Assembly (NCBI GenBank): GCA_902790255.1
Contig: CADARG010000005.1
Location: forward strand, 1-39,868
DNA length: 39,868 nt
Source: an uncultured Pseudomonadota bacterium
Lineage (GTDB): Bacteria > Pseudomonadota > Alphaproteobacteria > UBA3830
Direction of reading: 5' to 3'
Part shown: one piece after another, positions 15,939 to 24,559 of the stretch
How the letters are laid out: each line of letters starts with the position of its first letter
How positions within the stretch are numbered: position 1 is the first letter of the stretch
The notes under the pieces: model-generated
Databases searched by the model: none
Told to the model about the DNA's origin: nothing
The model's input: the letters and a program-made list of their open reading frames with translations, nothing else
Program-made: the position numbers and the translations under genes

Positions 15939-16475
15939 TCAACATTTGTACAGCGAATGTCTAACAAAGCGCATCGCTTTTTGAACCTCTTTGCTGGGAT
16001 TAACCAAAATTTTTTTTGAGGCTTTCTTCCAAACATAAAGGTCATCAACACTGTTTCCGGCATAGGTAAATCCGCTAGGGAATAGTTGCGCAAGCCTTTC
16101 AGCTTTGTTTTTCCCAACAAGATTTGTTTTCAAATCACTTGCGAAAAATCCGTCGAAAATCTTGAGATAATCAGCTACTCGCTTTGCATATTTTTCGGTA
16201 GAACCAGTCGCCAGATATACTTTGCTTCCCTTTGATTTTTTTTGGGTTAGATAAGACAAAAATTCAGAATTATAGGGCAGGGCAGACGGGTCAACATCGA
16301 TCTTTTCCGCTACTCTGTATTTAAGATAAGAAATTCCCTTAAAATACCAAAAAATCAGCCTAAAAATATTAAAGAAATCCTCTTTCACAAACCTTTTAGC
16401 TGAATCCCAAGACAAATCAGACCTTATCAAAGTACCGTCCAGATCGACACAGATTACTTCTTCAATGTCTTTCAT
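15939..16475 (-). CDS. Stand-alone HAD-family phosphatase of the type found fused to UbiA
   Basis: A 178-residue haloacid dehalogenase-fold protein. Motif I is VDLDGTLIRSDLSW (nucleophile Asp), motif II is YLATGST, the motif III lysine lies in NLVGKNKAERL, and motif IV is YAGNSVDDLYVW. The cap is a small helical insert, and PYNSEFLSYL is typical of the HAD domain that precedes a UbiA-like prenyltransferase in many Alphaproteobacteria. Here no prenyltransferase domain follows: the gene ends with HSLYKC and a stop at 15939. The substrate is unknown; a prenyl- or sugar-phosphate is a guess. It follows grpE by 12 bases. Confidence 0.7.
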   Translation of the reverse strand: MKDIEEVICVDLDGTLIRSDLSWDSAKRFVKEDFFNIFRLIFWYFKGISYLKYRVAEKIDVDPSALPYNSEFLSYLTQKKSKGSKVYLATGSTEKYAKRVADYLKIFDGFFASDLKTNLVGKNKAERLAQLFPSGFTYAGNSVDDLYVWKKASKKILVNPSKEVQKAMRFVRHSLYKC

Positions 16476-16487
16476 GAGATGTTCCGT

Positions 16488-17066
16488 TTATTTTTTCTTG
16501 GAAACACTCACCATTACCGGGCGTAGCAACCTATCATGGTATTTGTACCCTGTTTGAAACACTTTTACCACCGCCCCGGCAGGTTGTTGATCGTCTTCAA
16601 CCTCGCACATTGCTTGATGTAACTCATGGTTGAAAGGATCACCTGCGGAGACCTTCAAGCGAGAAATGCCATACCTTTGGAAAGTCGATAATAGTTCTTT
16701 TTCGCAAATCGCAATTCCGTCAAAATAGGCTTTCAAATTGGGATCGGCGTCGATTTTACTTTTCACAGAAGCAATGTTTCCGTTGATTCTTTCAAAATTG
16801 TCCAGCACAACCAGAAGATCACGAGCAAAACTTTTGTTGGCGTATTTCACGGCGTCATCTTTTTCTTTTTCAAGACGCTTTCTCAGGTTTTCAGATTCAG
16901 CTGTTTTTCTAAGCAAAGCGTCCTTCAACATATCAATCTGATCAAGCAAATCAGCTCGTGATTCCCGTTTAGACTCCGAATCTTTGCTGGCATCTTCAGA
17001 AATTACAGCCTCTTTCTCAGACTCAACCTGTTCTTCCAAATTGATGTCCTCTCTTTTATCTTTCAT
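16488..17066 (-). CDS. grpE: GrpE, nucleotide exchange factor for DnaK
   Basis: GrpE opens DnaK so ADP can leave. The 192-residue protein has an acidic N-terminal tail, a long coiled-coil (about 40-95, LLRKTAESENLRKRLEKEKDD) and a compact beta domain at the C terminus with the family pattern DPFNHELHQAM, GAVVKVFQTGYKYHDRLLRPVMVSVS. Length is typical. It lies between the thioesterase gene (20 bases upstream) and the HAD gene. I see no heat-shock promoter or CIRCE element in front of it. Confidence 0.95.
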   Translation of the reverse strand: MKDKREDINLEEQVESEKEAVISEDASKDSESKRESRADLLDQIDMLKDALLRKTAESENLRKRLEKEKDDAVKYANKSFARDLLVVLDNFERINGNIASVKSKIDADPNLKAYFDGIAICEKELLSTFQRYGISRLKVSAGDPFNHELHQAMCEVEDDQQPAGAVVKVFQTGYKYHDRLLRPVMVSVSKKK

Positions 17067-17086
17067 AATCCGACCTTTTCTAAAAA

Positions 17087-17482
17087 CTATTTCTCAGACT
17101 CATCCCAAAAAGCTTTTACAGGACGCGGTCTGCGATTCTCATCCAACGCTACCATTATAAATGTTCCCTTAACGGCGTTCAACACTTCGCTGCTTCCCTT
17201 TCTGCAGATATCCACATACACATTTAGAGTCATAGAAGTGTTCCCGATTTTTTCAACTTCCGCATAAACCGAAACCTCATCTCCCACAAAAATAGGAGTA
17301 TCAAAAGTGACATTATTGATTGCCTTTGTAGCAATAGATCCGCGCGCTAGACGAGCGGCTATACTTCCTGCTGCAATATCCATCAGAGACATGATCCATC
17401 CGCCGAAAATATCTCCCCATGGATTAGTATCTGCTGGCACAGCAATTGTCCTTGAAACCAAAACTTTTTCTTTAGTGATCAT
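17087..17482 (-). CDS. Hotdog-fold acyl-CoA thioesterase (YciA-like)
   Basis: A protein of 131 residues starting at the ATG at 17482 (GAGAGA upstream); a TTG start at 17497 is the alternative. It matches the YciA/BACH-type acyl-CoA thioesterases: PADTNPWGDIFGGWIMSLMDIAAGSIAARLA carries the catalytic Asp and the Gly-Gly turn, and NVTFDTPIFVGDEVSVYAEVEKIGNTSM is the strand pair that follows. The RPRPV segment near the C terminus is also typical. It would hydrolyse acyl-CoAs to free acid and CoA; chain length cannot be read. Confidence 0.85.
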   Translation of the reverse strand: MITKEKVLVSRTIAVPADTNPWGDIFGGWIMSLMDIAAGSIAARLARGSIATKAINNVTFDTPIFVGDEVSVYAEVEKIGNTSMTLNVYVDICRKGSSEVLNAVKGTFIMVALDENRRPRPVKAFWDESEK

Positions 17483-17554
17483 TGTAATCTCTCTCAACTA
17501 GTGGAGTTGCATTCTATCAGTTTTAACCAAAATGTCAATCCGAAACAGTAATTT

Positions 17555-18904
17555 TTAACTCAGAAATATATGAGCTAATCCCAAAAACGCAATATATCCG
17601 GAAACATCTGTTATTGTGGTAATCAAAGGACCAGAACTGAGGGAGGAGTCATATCCGAAGTGATAAAAAGTTATGGGAAGAGCTACTCCAATAAAAGAGG
17701 CCCAAGTTGCACAAAAAACCATAGTTCCGAAAAGTAACGAAGATAATTTAATATCATTAAACCAAAAAAGAACTGCCGCTCCCAGCATAAGACCTATCAT
17801 TAATCCGTTGAAAACACCCATAAGAGTTTCTTTTTTTATTACCTTAGAATATTGTGCTTCACGAAACTCTTCTGTAGAAAAAGCTTTAATGACGACGCTG
17901 GCTGTTTGGATTCCGATGTTTCCGCCTAAAGCCCCGGCAATTGGCATTAATACCGCCAGTGCTACAGTTTGTTTAATGGTATCTTGAAACAGCGAAATTA
18001 TGAATGGGGACAAAAGGGTGTTGATTACTGTGAGTGATAGCCAACGAAGCCTGTTAAAGCAGCTTGATATTAGTGGTGCATTGATTTCATCATTCTCTGA
18101 AGTTCCCGTCAATTGACTGAAATCTTCGGTGATTTCTTCTTGGGCGATATCGATGAGATCTGCTGATCTGATCAGTCCGATCATGTGATTATTGTTGTCC
18201 ACCACGGGAAGTCTCACAAAATGATACTTATTGAACAGATTATATGCTATTTCTTGATCATCAGTTGCTGCAATTTCAACTATATCCGGACTTTCGATAT
18301 CTTTCAGCTTTTTCTTTTTATTGGCTTTTAACAGACGGGTAAGCGATATAAGTCCTGTAAGTTTGTGGTCGTCGTCCTCAATAAAAATTTCTGAACAGCT
18401 ATCGGGTGTGTCTTTTTTTTCCTTGATATATTTGAGAGTTTCTTCCACTGAAAAGTTTTCCGAAATCAGTATGAAATCGAAGGACATGTTTCGGCCGACT
18501 GAGTTTTCAGGATATGCCATCAGAAATTTAACGATGTCTTTCAGCTTTTTCGGCATCATTTCGACGAATTGTTTGCGATCCTTGACATTCAGTTGTTCAA
18601 CTAGTTCGATTAGTTCATCCTTTTTTAAAAGATTAATGGAATTTTTAAAATGATCTAATCCGAAAAAAGCTATAGTCTTCGTACGGTAGGGGTTTACAAG
18701 ATTTACCAAAACTCGGGAATCTACGAGTTTCGGTGTGAGTTTAAAAAATATTTGACGAGAATCAGAGTCCAAGTCTTCTATGACATCCGAAATATCTGCC
18801 GGATGTTTGTTGCTAAGCGTGTGAGATATTTTTTTGATTTTTAATTCATCGCTGTAGCTTTCGTTATTTACTATATTGGAGATTTTTCTGGAAATTTTTG
18901 ACAT
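17555..18904 (-). CDS. mgtE: MgtE-type magnesium transporter
   Basis: A protein of 449 residues with the three-part MgtE layout. The N domain (about 1-125) contains HPADISDVIEDLDSDSRQIFFKL. Two CBS domains (about 126-250) contain VDNNNHMIGLIRSADLIDIAQEE. A membrane domain of five helices (about 280-449) contains PIAGALGGNIGIQTASVVIKA and ends DVSGYIAFLGLAHIFL. In the family, cytoplasmic Mg2+ binding to N and CBS domains closes the dimeric channel. I used the ATG at 18904; an ATG at 18925 in frame is possible. I see no M-box-like leader in the ~220 bases upstream. Confidence 0.92.
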   Translation of the reverse strand: MSKISRKISNIVNNESYSDELKIKKISHTLSNKHPADISDVIEDLDSDSRQIFFKLTPKLVDSRVLVNLVNPYRTKTIAFFGLDHFKNSINLLKKDELIELVEQLNVKDRKQFVEMMPKKLKDIVKFLMAYPENSVGRNMSFDFILISENFSVEETLKYIKEKKDTPDSCSEIFIEDDDHKLTGLISLTRLLKANKKKKLKDIESPDIVEIAATDDQEIAYNLFNKYHFVRLPVVDNNNHMIGLIRSADLIDIAQEEITEDFSQLTGTSENDEINAPLISSCFNRLRWLSLTVINTLLSPFIISLFQDTIKQTVALAVLMPIAGALGGNIGIQTASVVIKAFSTEEFREAQYSKVIKKETLMGVFNGLMIGLMLGAAVLFWFNDIKLSSLLFGTMVFCATWASFIGVALPITFYHFGYDSSLSSGPLITTITDVSGYIAFLGLAHIFLS

Positions 18905-19127
18905 ACTCTTTTCTCGGCTCCCCATACGTTTGTGATGTCAATACGATTACTGCAATCATAATCATTTCTATCCATCTATTATGCCAACATAATCTTTTAT
19001 AAAACAAATTATTCTAAAAAAAGGTTAATAACTCCCAAAATTTTGTGAAAAGTCCTGGAAACTAAAATATAATCGTTCAAACAACTTAAAGATTTCATAA
19101 GAACTTAAATTTATCCATTCAAGATTT

Positions 19128-20309
19128 TTAAAATCCATGTTTTTGTAAAATTTCTAACTTAAATTTGCGATATTTATCCTTAAATGTAGAATCTTTTTTT
19201 ATGGAGTTGAAGTCAGGCATTTGGTCGGCCTTAACTTGTGACAGGATTTTATATATATCTCGAATTTTACGCTCGGAATTTTTGAAGTCAGCATTAGGTA
19301 CGGCCGCTTTGCAGATGGCCATAAAATTTTCAAAGTCGACAGGTGTTCGCTTTATATAGTCATCAGTCAAATCCAGCAACTGTTCAACATCCATTTGATT
19401 TATTTGTTCAAATTTTCCGTAATTTTTGCAGACAAACACAGCAAAGCTCCGAAAATCATTTGGTATTTTCAGCGTGTGACAAATATCTCTTATTATCTGA
19501 ACTCCTTGTTTTTCAGAGTCTTCATAAGAATGATTGGCGTTGGAGAATTTAGTTTCCCCGATATTGTGCAACAGAGTGGCGAACTTCACTATTTCGTTAT
19601 CTTTACTTACATTTTTCAAACAATCTATAGTATGTTCCGCAAGAGTTCTTTCTCTCGGATTTTTTTTGATAAACCAGAGTCTTTCAACGGCAGATAATAT
19701 TTTTTTCAAAGCGAAACATTCATGAGCGACTTCAATAAATCTGTAGAAATTAGGATAATGTAAAGCCTTTTTGATTTCGTTCCAAATTCTTTCAGCAGAG
19801 AGATTTTCCAATTGGTTTTGAAGTACCATATCCCGAGCTAAATTCATAGTATCATCTGCGACCGAAAAATTTAGCTGGGCGGCGAACCGACATAACCTCA
19901 CAACCCGCAACGGATCTTCAACAAAGTGAGGGCTGATATGTCGAAGAACTTTGTTATGGATATCCTCGACTCCACCGTGATAATCAATAATTTTGTCTTC
20001 TTCGATGTCATACGCAAGCGCATTGCAGCTGAAGTCTCGTCTGACCAAATCATCTTCCAACGTTATCGATTTATCAAAGAAGAAACCGAAGTCAGTATGT
20101 TTCGGACCTATTTTAACTTCCTTGCGAGCGAGGGCATATTCTTCATTCGATCCTTTTTTAATGAAAACGGGAAAACTTTTTCCCACGGGACGGAATCCCC
20201 TCAGAAGCATATCCTCAATAGAAGCGCCAACCACGACATAGTCCTTGTCATTCGGGGTAACCCCCATTATCTGATCTCTTACTGCACCACCGACTAAATA
20301 TATCTTCAT
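19128..20309 (-). CDS. cca: CCA-adding enzyme with a degenerate HD domain
   Basis: A class II tRNA nucleotidyltransferase of 393 residues that adds CCA to tRNA 3' ends. The head domain is intact: MKIYLVGGAVRDQIMG, the metal pair in DKDYVVVG, RRDFSCNALAY, and the base-reading block EDPLRVVRLCRFAAQLNF. The C-terminal part resembles the HD domain of the multifunctional enzyme (HTIDCLKNV), but the HD motif reads LLHNIGE rather than HDLGK, so phosphohydrolase activity is doubtful. The tRNA gene in this window encodes its own CCA, so the enzyme may serve mainly in repair. The ATG at 20309 fits the family start; an earlier GTG at 20330 exists. Confidence 0.9.
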   Translation of the reverse strand: MKIYLVGGAVRDQIMGVTPNDKDYVVVGASIEDMLLRGFRPVGKSFPVFIKKGSNEEYALARKEVKIGPKHTDFGFFFDKSITLEDDLVRRDFSCNALAYDIEEDKIIDYHGGVEDIHNKVLRHISPHFVEDPLRVVRLCRFAAQLNFSVADDTMNLARDMVLQNQLENLSAERIWNEIKKALHYPNFYRFIEVAHECFALKKILSAVERLWFIKKNPRERTLAEHTIDCLKNVSKDNEIVKFATLLHNIGETKFSNANHSYEDSEKQGVQIIRDICHTLKIPNDFRSFAVFVCKNYGKFEQINQMDVEQLLDLTDDYIKRTPVDFENFMAICKAAVPNADFKNSERKIRDIYKILSQVKADQMPDFNSIKKDSTFKDKYRKFKLEILQKHGF

Positions 20310-20410
20310 ATTACCCACAATACGGATCACATACTAACATCATAATCAATATTTGTTAACGAATTATTTACAGCTACAAAAAAATTCTAAATTTTTCAAA
20401 TACTAAACAT

Positions 20411-21232
20411 TTATTTATTGCTTATTAGATTCCTTATAAACAAATACAAGTTATATACAAAACCGACGATAGCTCTACGAGTGTTAAATACAGCGTTGCT
20501 GAGTTTTATTTTCCAGCTATTAAACTTTTTAGTTGATTCGGACTTAATTTGCGAACTTCCAAAATTCTGTTTTACTACACGAGGCTCTACTCCGGCAAAT
20601 TTTATATCGAACTCCCACGATGCGGTGAAATAATGATCCAACGGAACAATAATCGGATAAAATTTCTCCAAAAGTTTTTTGGCAGCATCACGATTTATCA
20701 GGTAGCAACCGGAATGTTTTACAGATGTAAGGTAAAAAGATATCCATTTATCTTCATAAAGGTCTGCAACCTTGAGAGGTAATCCGTCATGAATCATTTC
20801 AAAACTGAGAATATCCCAAAGATTTTTTTTCTCGATTGCTTTGTTGACGCACTCCCTCAGCTCATGCGGATTAAATACCACATCATCCTCAAATATTAGC
20901 GCGAATTCATATTCGGATTCCAAAAATCTTTCCAGTGCTTTCTCGTGACTCAATGAACAACCTATAGTTCCTCGTTCCGGAAGCATTTTGAAGTATTTTT
21001 TAAACTGTTTCTGATCACAAATTTCTCGAATTTCTTCTTCTGTAAGTAAATTTCCGTCAATTGCTGAGATTTTTTCGACAGGTAGGTTAAGCTGATCAAT
21101 ATTTGGTTTCACGAATGCCAGTCGTTCCGTTGCTCTGTCAAGATTAATAAGAAAAACCCCAACGGAATTCGGCACAAATTCCGCATGAATCTTGAAATCT
21201 GAACGAAAATTGTTGAACAAAAAATTGAACAT
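20411..21232 (-). CDS. Glycosyltransferase family 25 (LPS sugar transferase)
   Basis: A 273-residue GT25 enzyme. It opens with the family start VGVFLINLDRATERL (about 23-37), followed by ISAIDGNLLTEEE, the GTIGCSLSHEKALERFLES helix and the metal-binding ALIFEDDVVFNP (about 115-126). A second conserved part, HSGCYLINRDAAKKLLEKFYPIIVPLDHYFT, lies at 170-200. Members add galactose or other sugars to LPS or lipooligosaccharide; the sugar cannot be read. It is a single gene, about 100 bases upstream of cca on the same strand, with GAGGAAG before the ATG. Confidence 0.85.
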   Translation of the reverse strand: MFNFLFNNFRSDFKIHAEFVPNSVGVFLINLDRATERLAFVKPNIDQLNLPVEKISAIDGNLLTEEEIREICDQKQFKKYFKMLPERGTIGCSLSHEKALERFLESEYEFALIFEDDVVFNPHELRECVNKAIEKKNLWDILSFEMIHDGLPLKVADLYEDKWISFYLTSVKHSGCYLINRDAAKKLLEKFYPIIVPLDHYFTASWEFDIKFAGVEPRVVKQNFGSSQIKSESTKKFNSWKIKLSNAVFNTRRAIVGFVYNLYLFIRNLISNK

Positions 21233-21334
21233 AAAATCTTCCTCGATTTTTCTTCTCAGCTACAATACCGAGTTCACACAACCCTGAAGCGATTTTATTG
21301 GTAAAAAAGTTTTTGTGCAAGTTTTTATTGCCTC

Positions 21335-21363
21335 TTGAAATTTCTTACAAAATGAATTAATAG
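21335..21363 (+). promoter_or_regulatory. Promoter of rplU-rpmA
   Basis: TTGAAA (21335-21340), 17 bases, TAATAG (21358-21363), then AAGGAATTG before the ATG at 21396. Confidence 0.5.
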
Positions 21364-21395
21364 TAAGTCTCGTATAAGTTAAAAGGAATTGAGTT

Positions 21396-21707
21396 ATGCT
21401 TGCAGTCATAAAAACAGGCGGTAAACAGTACAAAGTGAAAGAGGGCGATTTTGTTTCTGTCGAGAAGTTGTCTCTTGATTTGGGCGCGAAGTTGGAAATC
21501 AGTGACGTTCTGATGATTGAAAATGGCGGAGATGTAAAAATCGGAACTCCTTATGTCGAGAACGCCTCCGTATCCGCGAGCGTTGTCGAACATAAAAAGC
21601 ACAAAACGGTTTTAGTTTTCAAAAAGAGCCGTCGTAAAAATTATCGCAGAAAAAATGGGCATCGACAGGTTATGACCATTTTGAAGATCGATAGCATCAA
21701 GGGTTAA
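21396..21707 (+). CDS. rplU: 50S ribosomal protein L21
   Basis: L21 binds 23S rRNA in the large subunit. The 103-residue protein shows the diagnostic start [25 protein letters not shown] and the C-terminal rRNA-binding block [16 protein letters not shown]. It is first in a two-gene operon with rpmA. The last bases of this gene are duplicated near 24709. Confidence 0.97.
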   Translation: MLAVIKTGGKQYKVKEGDFVSVEKLSLDLGAKLEISDVLMIENGGDVKIGTPYVENASVSASVVEHKKHKTVLVFKKSRRKNYRRKNGHRQVMTILKIDSIKG

Positions 21708-21718
21708 GGAGTCAGCAA

Positions 21719-21973
21719 ATGTCAACAAAAAAAGCCGGTGGTAGTTCCAAGAACGGGCGTGATTCGGAAAGCAAAAGGCTAGGTGTCAAGCGTTTTGGAG
21801 GTCAGGCGGTGAGAGCAGGTAACATTATCGTCAGACAGCGCGGAACAAAAATGAAGGCCGGAGAAAATGTCGGTTTGGGAAAGGATCACACGATCTTTGC
21901 AACAGCAGACGGAGTTGTGAAATTTTCCAAGAATTCTCAGGGACGCTGTACTGTATCAGTAGTTTCTGAGTAG
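21719..21973 (+). CDS. rpmA: 50S ribosomal protein L27
   Basis: L27 reaches the peptidyl transferase centre. The 84-residue protein has the typical N-terminal tail [23 protein letters not shown], then [34 protein letters not shown] lies upstream, 11 bases after rplU. The first ~26 codons are duplicated as a truncated relic at 24738. Confidence 0.97.
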   Translation: MSTKKAGGSSKNGRDSESKRLGVKRFGGQAVRAGNIIVRQRGTKMKAGENVGLGKDHTIFATADGVVKFSKNSQGRCTVSVVSE

Positions 21974-22001
21974 TCAGAATAAAGTTTTATCCTTTCTTTA
22001 T

Positions 22002-22027
22002 GGGCTCCTTCGGGAGTCTTTTTTTGT
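22002..22027 (+). terminator. Rho-independent terminator of rplU-rpmA
   Basis: GGCTCC-TTCG-GGAGTC, a stable tetraloop hairpin, followed by a run of seven or more T. Confidence 0.85.
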
Positions 22028-22056
22028 TAAAAATAAAGTTTTATAAAAAAAATAAT

Positions 22057-22086
22057 TTGACAAAAAAACTAGTCTTACGATAGATT
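22057..22086 (+). promoter_or_regulatory. Promoter of the secreted unknown gene
   Basis: A perfect -35 TTGACA (22057-22062), 18 bases, then TAGATT (22081-22086), a -10 similar to the TAGACT before outer-membrane paralog 1. The ATG follows at 22116. Confidence 0.55.
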
Positions 22087-22115
22087 CATAGGTAGTCAAA
22101 GGAAAGAAAAAAAAT

Positions 22116-23399
22116 ATGAAAAAGTTGATGTTAGTCGCAGGGTGCTTGTTGTGTTCGTTTGAATTATTGGCAGGTAATTTTGTTCCTGTTTGTTTAAATG
22201 TTGGTGACGATCAAAAGGCATCAGTTTACAAGGCGATTGTGGAAAATAGTTTTGTAACGCAATTAGATTCAGAACGAGCTATAAAGTTATCGGAAGAAGA
22301 TAAAAAAGAGATAATAAACGACGAGAGTGGATTCCTGAAAAAGAAGATCCAATCAGTGGTTCCATCAGCAAAAGTAGATTTTATTCCGAAAAGTCTGTAT
22401 CAGCTTTTTGTGTGGAATTTATTTTTGGATGAATTAAATCAAAAGAAGAGTCTTGAGGAGCGTCGAAAGTTTTTTAGGACTGGAGGATGGAATAGAGACG
22501 CTACCGAATATAACAATGGTATTGCCCTGAAAGCAAACAGTTACGGTCCTGGACAAGGTTCTTGCTTTAGTTACATGAATAGGGATGCTGTTAAGTCATA
22601 CTTTTGGAAGATTAATGACAGTATAGTTCCTTTTTTGGACGATATTCCGACGGAAGAGGTTTATAGCGAAATTAATTTACGAAAAATAATGAAAAAATTA
22701 TTGGAAGATCTTCCGAAAAAATTCGAGAGTATAAGAAAAGTACATTTCGATGGGCAAATAGGTGATTTGTTGAAGTTTTTGAAAAGCGAACATAATGACA
22801 TAGTTGCAGATCTTATTGTGGAAGAAAGTAAAGCACCGGAAGACACCTATAGAATCTATACTGGAGAGAATATTAATCAAGAAATTTATAAGGGGAGACA
22901 AAATAGTCGTTCTTGTTCTTTTAGCGATGGAATGTTTAGCGGGATTATCGCGGAACCTATGCATGCAATGGCGTTTGGTTATGCTTTAAAGAATAACCAT
23001 ATGAAAATCATAGACTTACCTAAAAAAGAGTTATTGAACGTTAAGGTGGACCCAAGAGGCGTTGAGATGTCAGGTTTGGCTGTTTCTATACCTCCGGTTA
23101 TATGCATGGGAGCAACTTTAGGGCATGGCGAGTATTTTCATGTAAGAACTAAGGTCCAAGATGATACTTTTGAAGAGGGAGATATTCCTGGAGTACAAGG
23201 CAAATCGGGGGTGGAAACAACTCCTTGGCTTGTTACGAATTCCTCTCAAGTAGAGAATTTCTGGGGAAGGTGTAAATTGATTACAGACAAGTCTTACAAT
23301 ATTGCTCCTAATTCTAAAGTTTTGAATATAAAAACTTACAGGCTAAGTTCTGGAGAAGAAAAACAACCTGAACCATTTTCTGGTTGTCTGATTTTGTGA
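22116..23399 (+). CDS. Secreted protein of unknown function, possibly with an ADP-ribosyltransferase-like fold
   Basis: A 427-residue protein with signal peptide MKKLMLVAGCLLCSFELLA. The N-terminal half (~20-220) is helical and charged. The C-terminal half contains TYRIYTGEN (about 246), then SRSCSFSDGMFSGIIAEPMHAMAFGYAL (split by a turn, about 265-292), and GHGEYFHVRTK (about 337). The spacing of an Arg after a strand, an S-x-S block and a later Glu loosely recalls the R-S-E pattern of ADP-ribosyltransferases, but I cannot claim that fold by eye. The protein ends FSGCLIL, with a cysteine near the C terminus. It stands alone with its own promoter and would be delivered to the periplasm or beyond. 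Confidence 0.6.
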   Translation: MKKLMLVAGCLLCSFELLAGNFVPVCLNVGDDQKASVYKAIVENSFVTQLDSERAIKLSEEDKKEIINDESGFLKKKIQSVVPSAKVDFIPKSLYQLFVWNLFLDELNQKKSLEERRKFFRTGGWNRDATEYNNGIALKANSYGPGQGSCFSYMNRDAVKSYFWKINDSIVPFLDDIPTEEVYSEINLRKIMKKLLEDLPKKFESIRKVHFDGQIGDLLKFLKSEHNDIVADLIVEESKAPEDTYRIYTGENINQEIYKGRQNSRSCSFSDGMFSGIIAEPMHAMAFGYALKNNHMKIIDLPKKELLNVKVDPRGVEMSGLAVSIPPVICMGATLGHGEYFHVRTKVQDDTFEEGDIPGVQGKSGVETTPWLVTNSSQVENFWGRCKLITDKSYNIAPNSKVLNIKTYRLSSGEEKQPEPFSGCLIL

Positions 23400-23411
23400 G
23401 GACACGATACA

Positions 23412-23435
23412 AAAGGCAATTTTTTGATCGCCTTG
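23412..23435 (+). terminator. Weak terminator-like hairpin after the secreted unknown gene
   Basis: AAGGCAAT and ATCGCCTT pair with one mismatch around a T-rich loop; only a short T-rich stretch follows. Confidence 0.35.
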
Positions 23436-23613
23436 TTTATTGTGTTAAAAATCCTGATGATGAGATGATCGAATGTTTAAGTGCCGAAATTAATCTTAAT
23501 AAAAGTCAGTTATACAATGCGAGTTATTTTTATTTCCCCGTTTGTGGTTAACGATTTTTTAACTAATACCTGTGAAAATGCTCACATATGGTTTTTATTG
23601 TTAGGAGTGTGTT

Positions 23614-23664
23614 ATGAAATGGTTTGCCAAAAAGGTATTTGACAGGGGGGGGGTAATAGTCTAA
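23614..23664 (+). CDS. Leader ORF of TadE-like copy A, out of frame by one base
   Basis: An ORF of 16 codons (MKWFAKKVFDRGGVIV) with a strong AGGAG site. It ends at TAA just after a run of nine G (23645-23653). The main TadE-like frame is the -1 frame relative to it and lies open from just upstream of the G run. Copy B (25679-25729) has the same RBS, the same first ten residues and the same frame offset. A basic MKWF start is what TadE-family N termini look like, so this is probably the true start, joined by -1 frameshifting or by a change in G-run length. Confidence 0.55.
   Translation: MKWFAKKVFDRGGVIV
23645..23653 (+). repeat. Run of nine G within an AT-rich region
   Basis: Nine consecutive G are very unusual in this AT-rich sequence. 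The run sits exactly where the leader ORF and the main TadE-like frame would have to be joined, so a change in length by one base would fuse or separate them. Confidence 0.8.
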
Positions 23665-23744
23665 AAAATCAAAGAAAATCATATAATTATCTTTTTAAAA
23701 TTCCCAAAAATCTAAAATGTTTTTACGAAAAATCATCAAACTTT

Positions 23745-24473
23745 TTGACATCACTGTGCAAAGAAGAATTATCTAGAGGCTCAATTATAATTGAGTTCGC
23801 AGTCTGTATGCCCGTTTTGATTGTTTTGCTGTTTTACATTCACGATTTGGTGAAAATTAAAAGGTATTATTCACAAACAGAGTTTGTCGGGCAGCAAATG
23901 GCTAATATTTTGCAAAATATCGCGAAGAAAAGAGCAGCGGAAGGAACTACGCTGAATAAAGATGATATTTGCCGTGCAGCATCATTGGCTTTTTTAAGCA
24001 TGTATCCAGGAACAACACAGTATAGTTCGACTGCTGGGAAGTGGTGGCATGAATTTAGGCATGCTCCAGGAGTGTTTTGTTACTATGTAAAAGGATCAAC
24101 GGGAGGAAAAGCTAAATGCCTTTGGGGAAAAATGTTTCGTAGTGGAAATACCCAAAAGCCTCTTTGGAATAACATACATGATGCGGCGAACAGCTCTATT
24201 AATAGCGGTAGCAAGGTAACATACAGTGCGAGTGATGTCGCTCCTTCGAGTATTTATCCGACACTCAAAGTAGAAGAAGGTAAATCAAAAATCATATTGG
24301 AGTCCTTTCTGAATTGGGATAGCGGATGTAAAGACCCAAATGGAAACAATGTCAAGACCGCCCGAGAAGCTTTCGGATTCCGTTTTCTGAAACCAAACGG
24401 AACTAGTAGTTATTACTTTAACTCTATTGTTATTTTCACTCCAAACGACGGATTCCCTGAAACCGCGCCTTGA
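23745..24473 (+). CDS. TadE-like membrane-anchored protein, copy A
   Basis: This is the unambiguous part of the frame (242 residues from a weak TTG); it is open upstream to about 23643 and is probably translated from the leader at 23614. It carries the TadE pattern RGSIIIEFAVCMPVLIVLLFYIHDLV, a conserved Gly and Glu at the start of one hydrophobic helix, then a helical segment with SQTEFVGQQMANILQNIA, and an extracytoplasmic domain with conserved IYPTLKVEEG and SIVIFTP. TadE-like proteins are minor pilins or pilus assembly factors of Flp/Tad systems; no other tad gene is in the window. It is an inverted paralog of 24828-25529. Confidence 0.65.
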   Translation: MTSLCKEELSRGSIIIEFAVCMPVLIVLLFYIHDLVKIKRYYSQTEFVGQQMANILQNIAKKRAAEGTTLNKDDICRAASLAFLSMYPGTTQYSSTAGKWWHEFRHAPGVFCYYVKGSTGGKAKCLWGKMFRSGNTQKPLWNNIHDAANSSINSGSKVTYSASDVAPSSIYPTLKVEEGKSKIILESFLNWDSGCKDPNGNNVKTAREAFGFRFLKPNGTSSYYFNSIVIFTPNDGFPETAP

Positions 24474-24559
24474 TCAACAGCGATTTCAGGAATTGCTGCG
24501 CAATTGCATGGACGTCCTCGGCGGAGCGTGATTCACTTCTTTGCCGTTGTGATGAATTA
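24474..24559. other. Unassigned spacer less AT-rich than its surroundings
   Basis: Some 85 bases between the TadE-like copy A stop and the rpoD relic. Composition is less AT-rich than the neighbours. On the minus strand one frame is open and could encode a gene remnant, but I recognise nothing. Confidence 0.3.

Noticed and set aside
23599-24473. Leader ORF of TadE-like copy A as a true attenuator peptide
   Set aside because: It has no run of a regulatory amino acid and no terminator hairpin follows; the conserved downstream frame fits frameshifting better.
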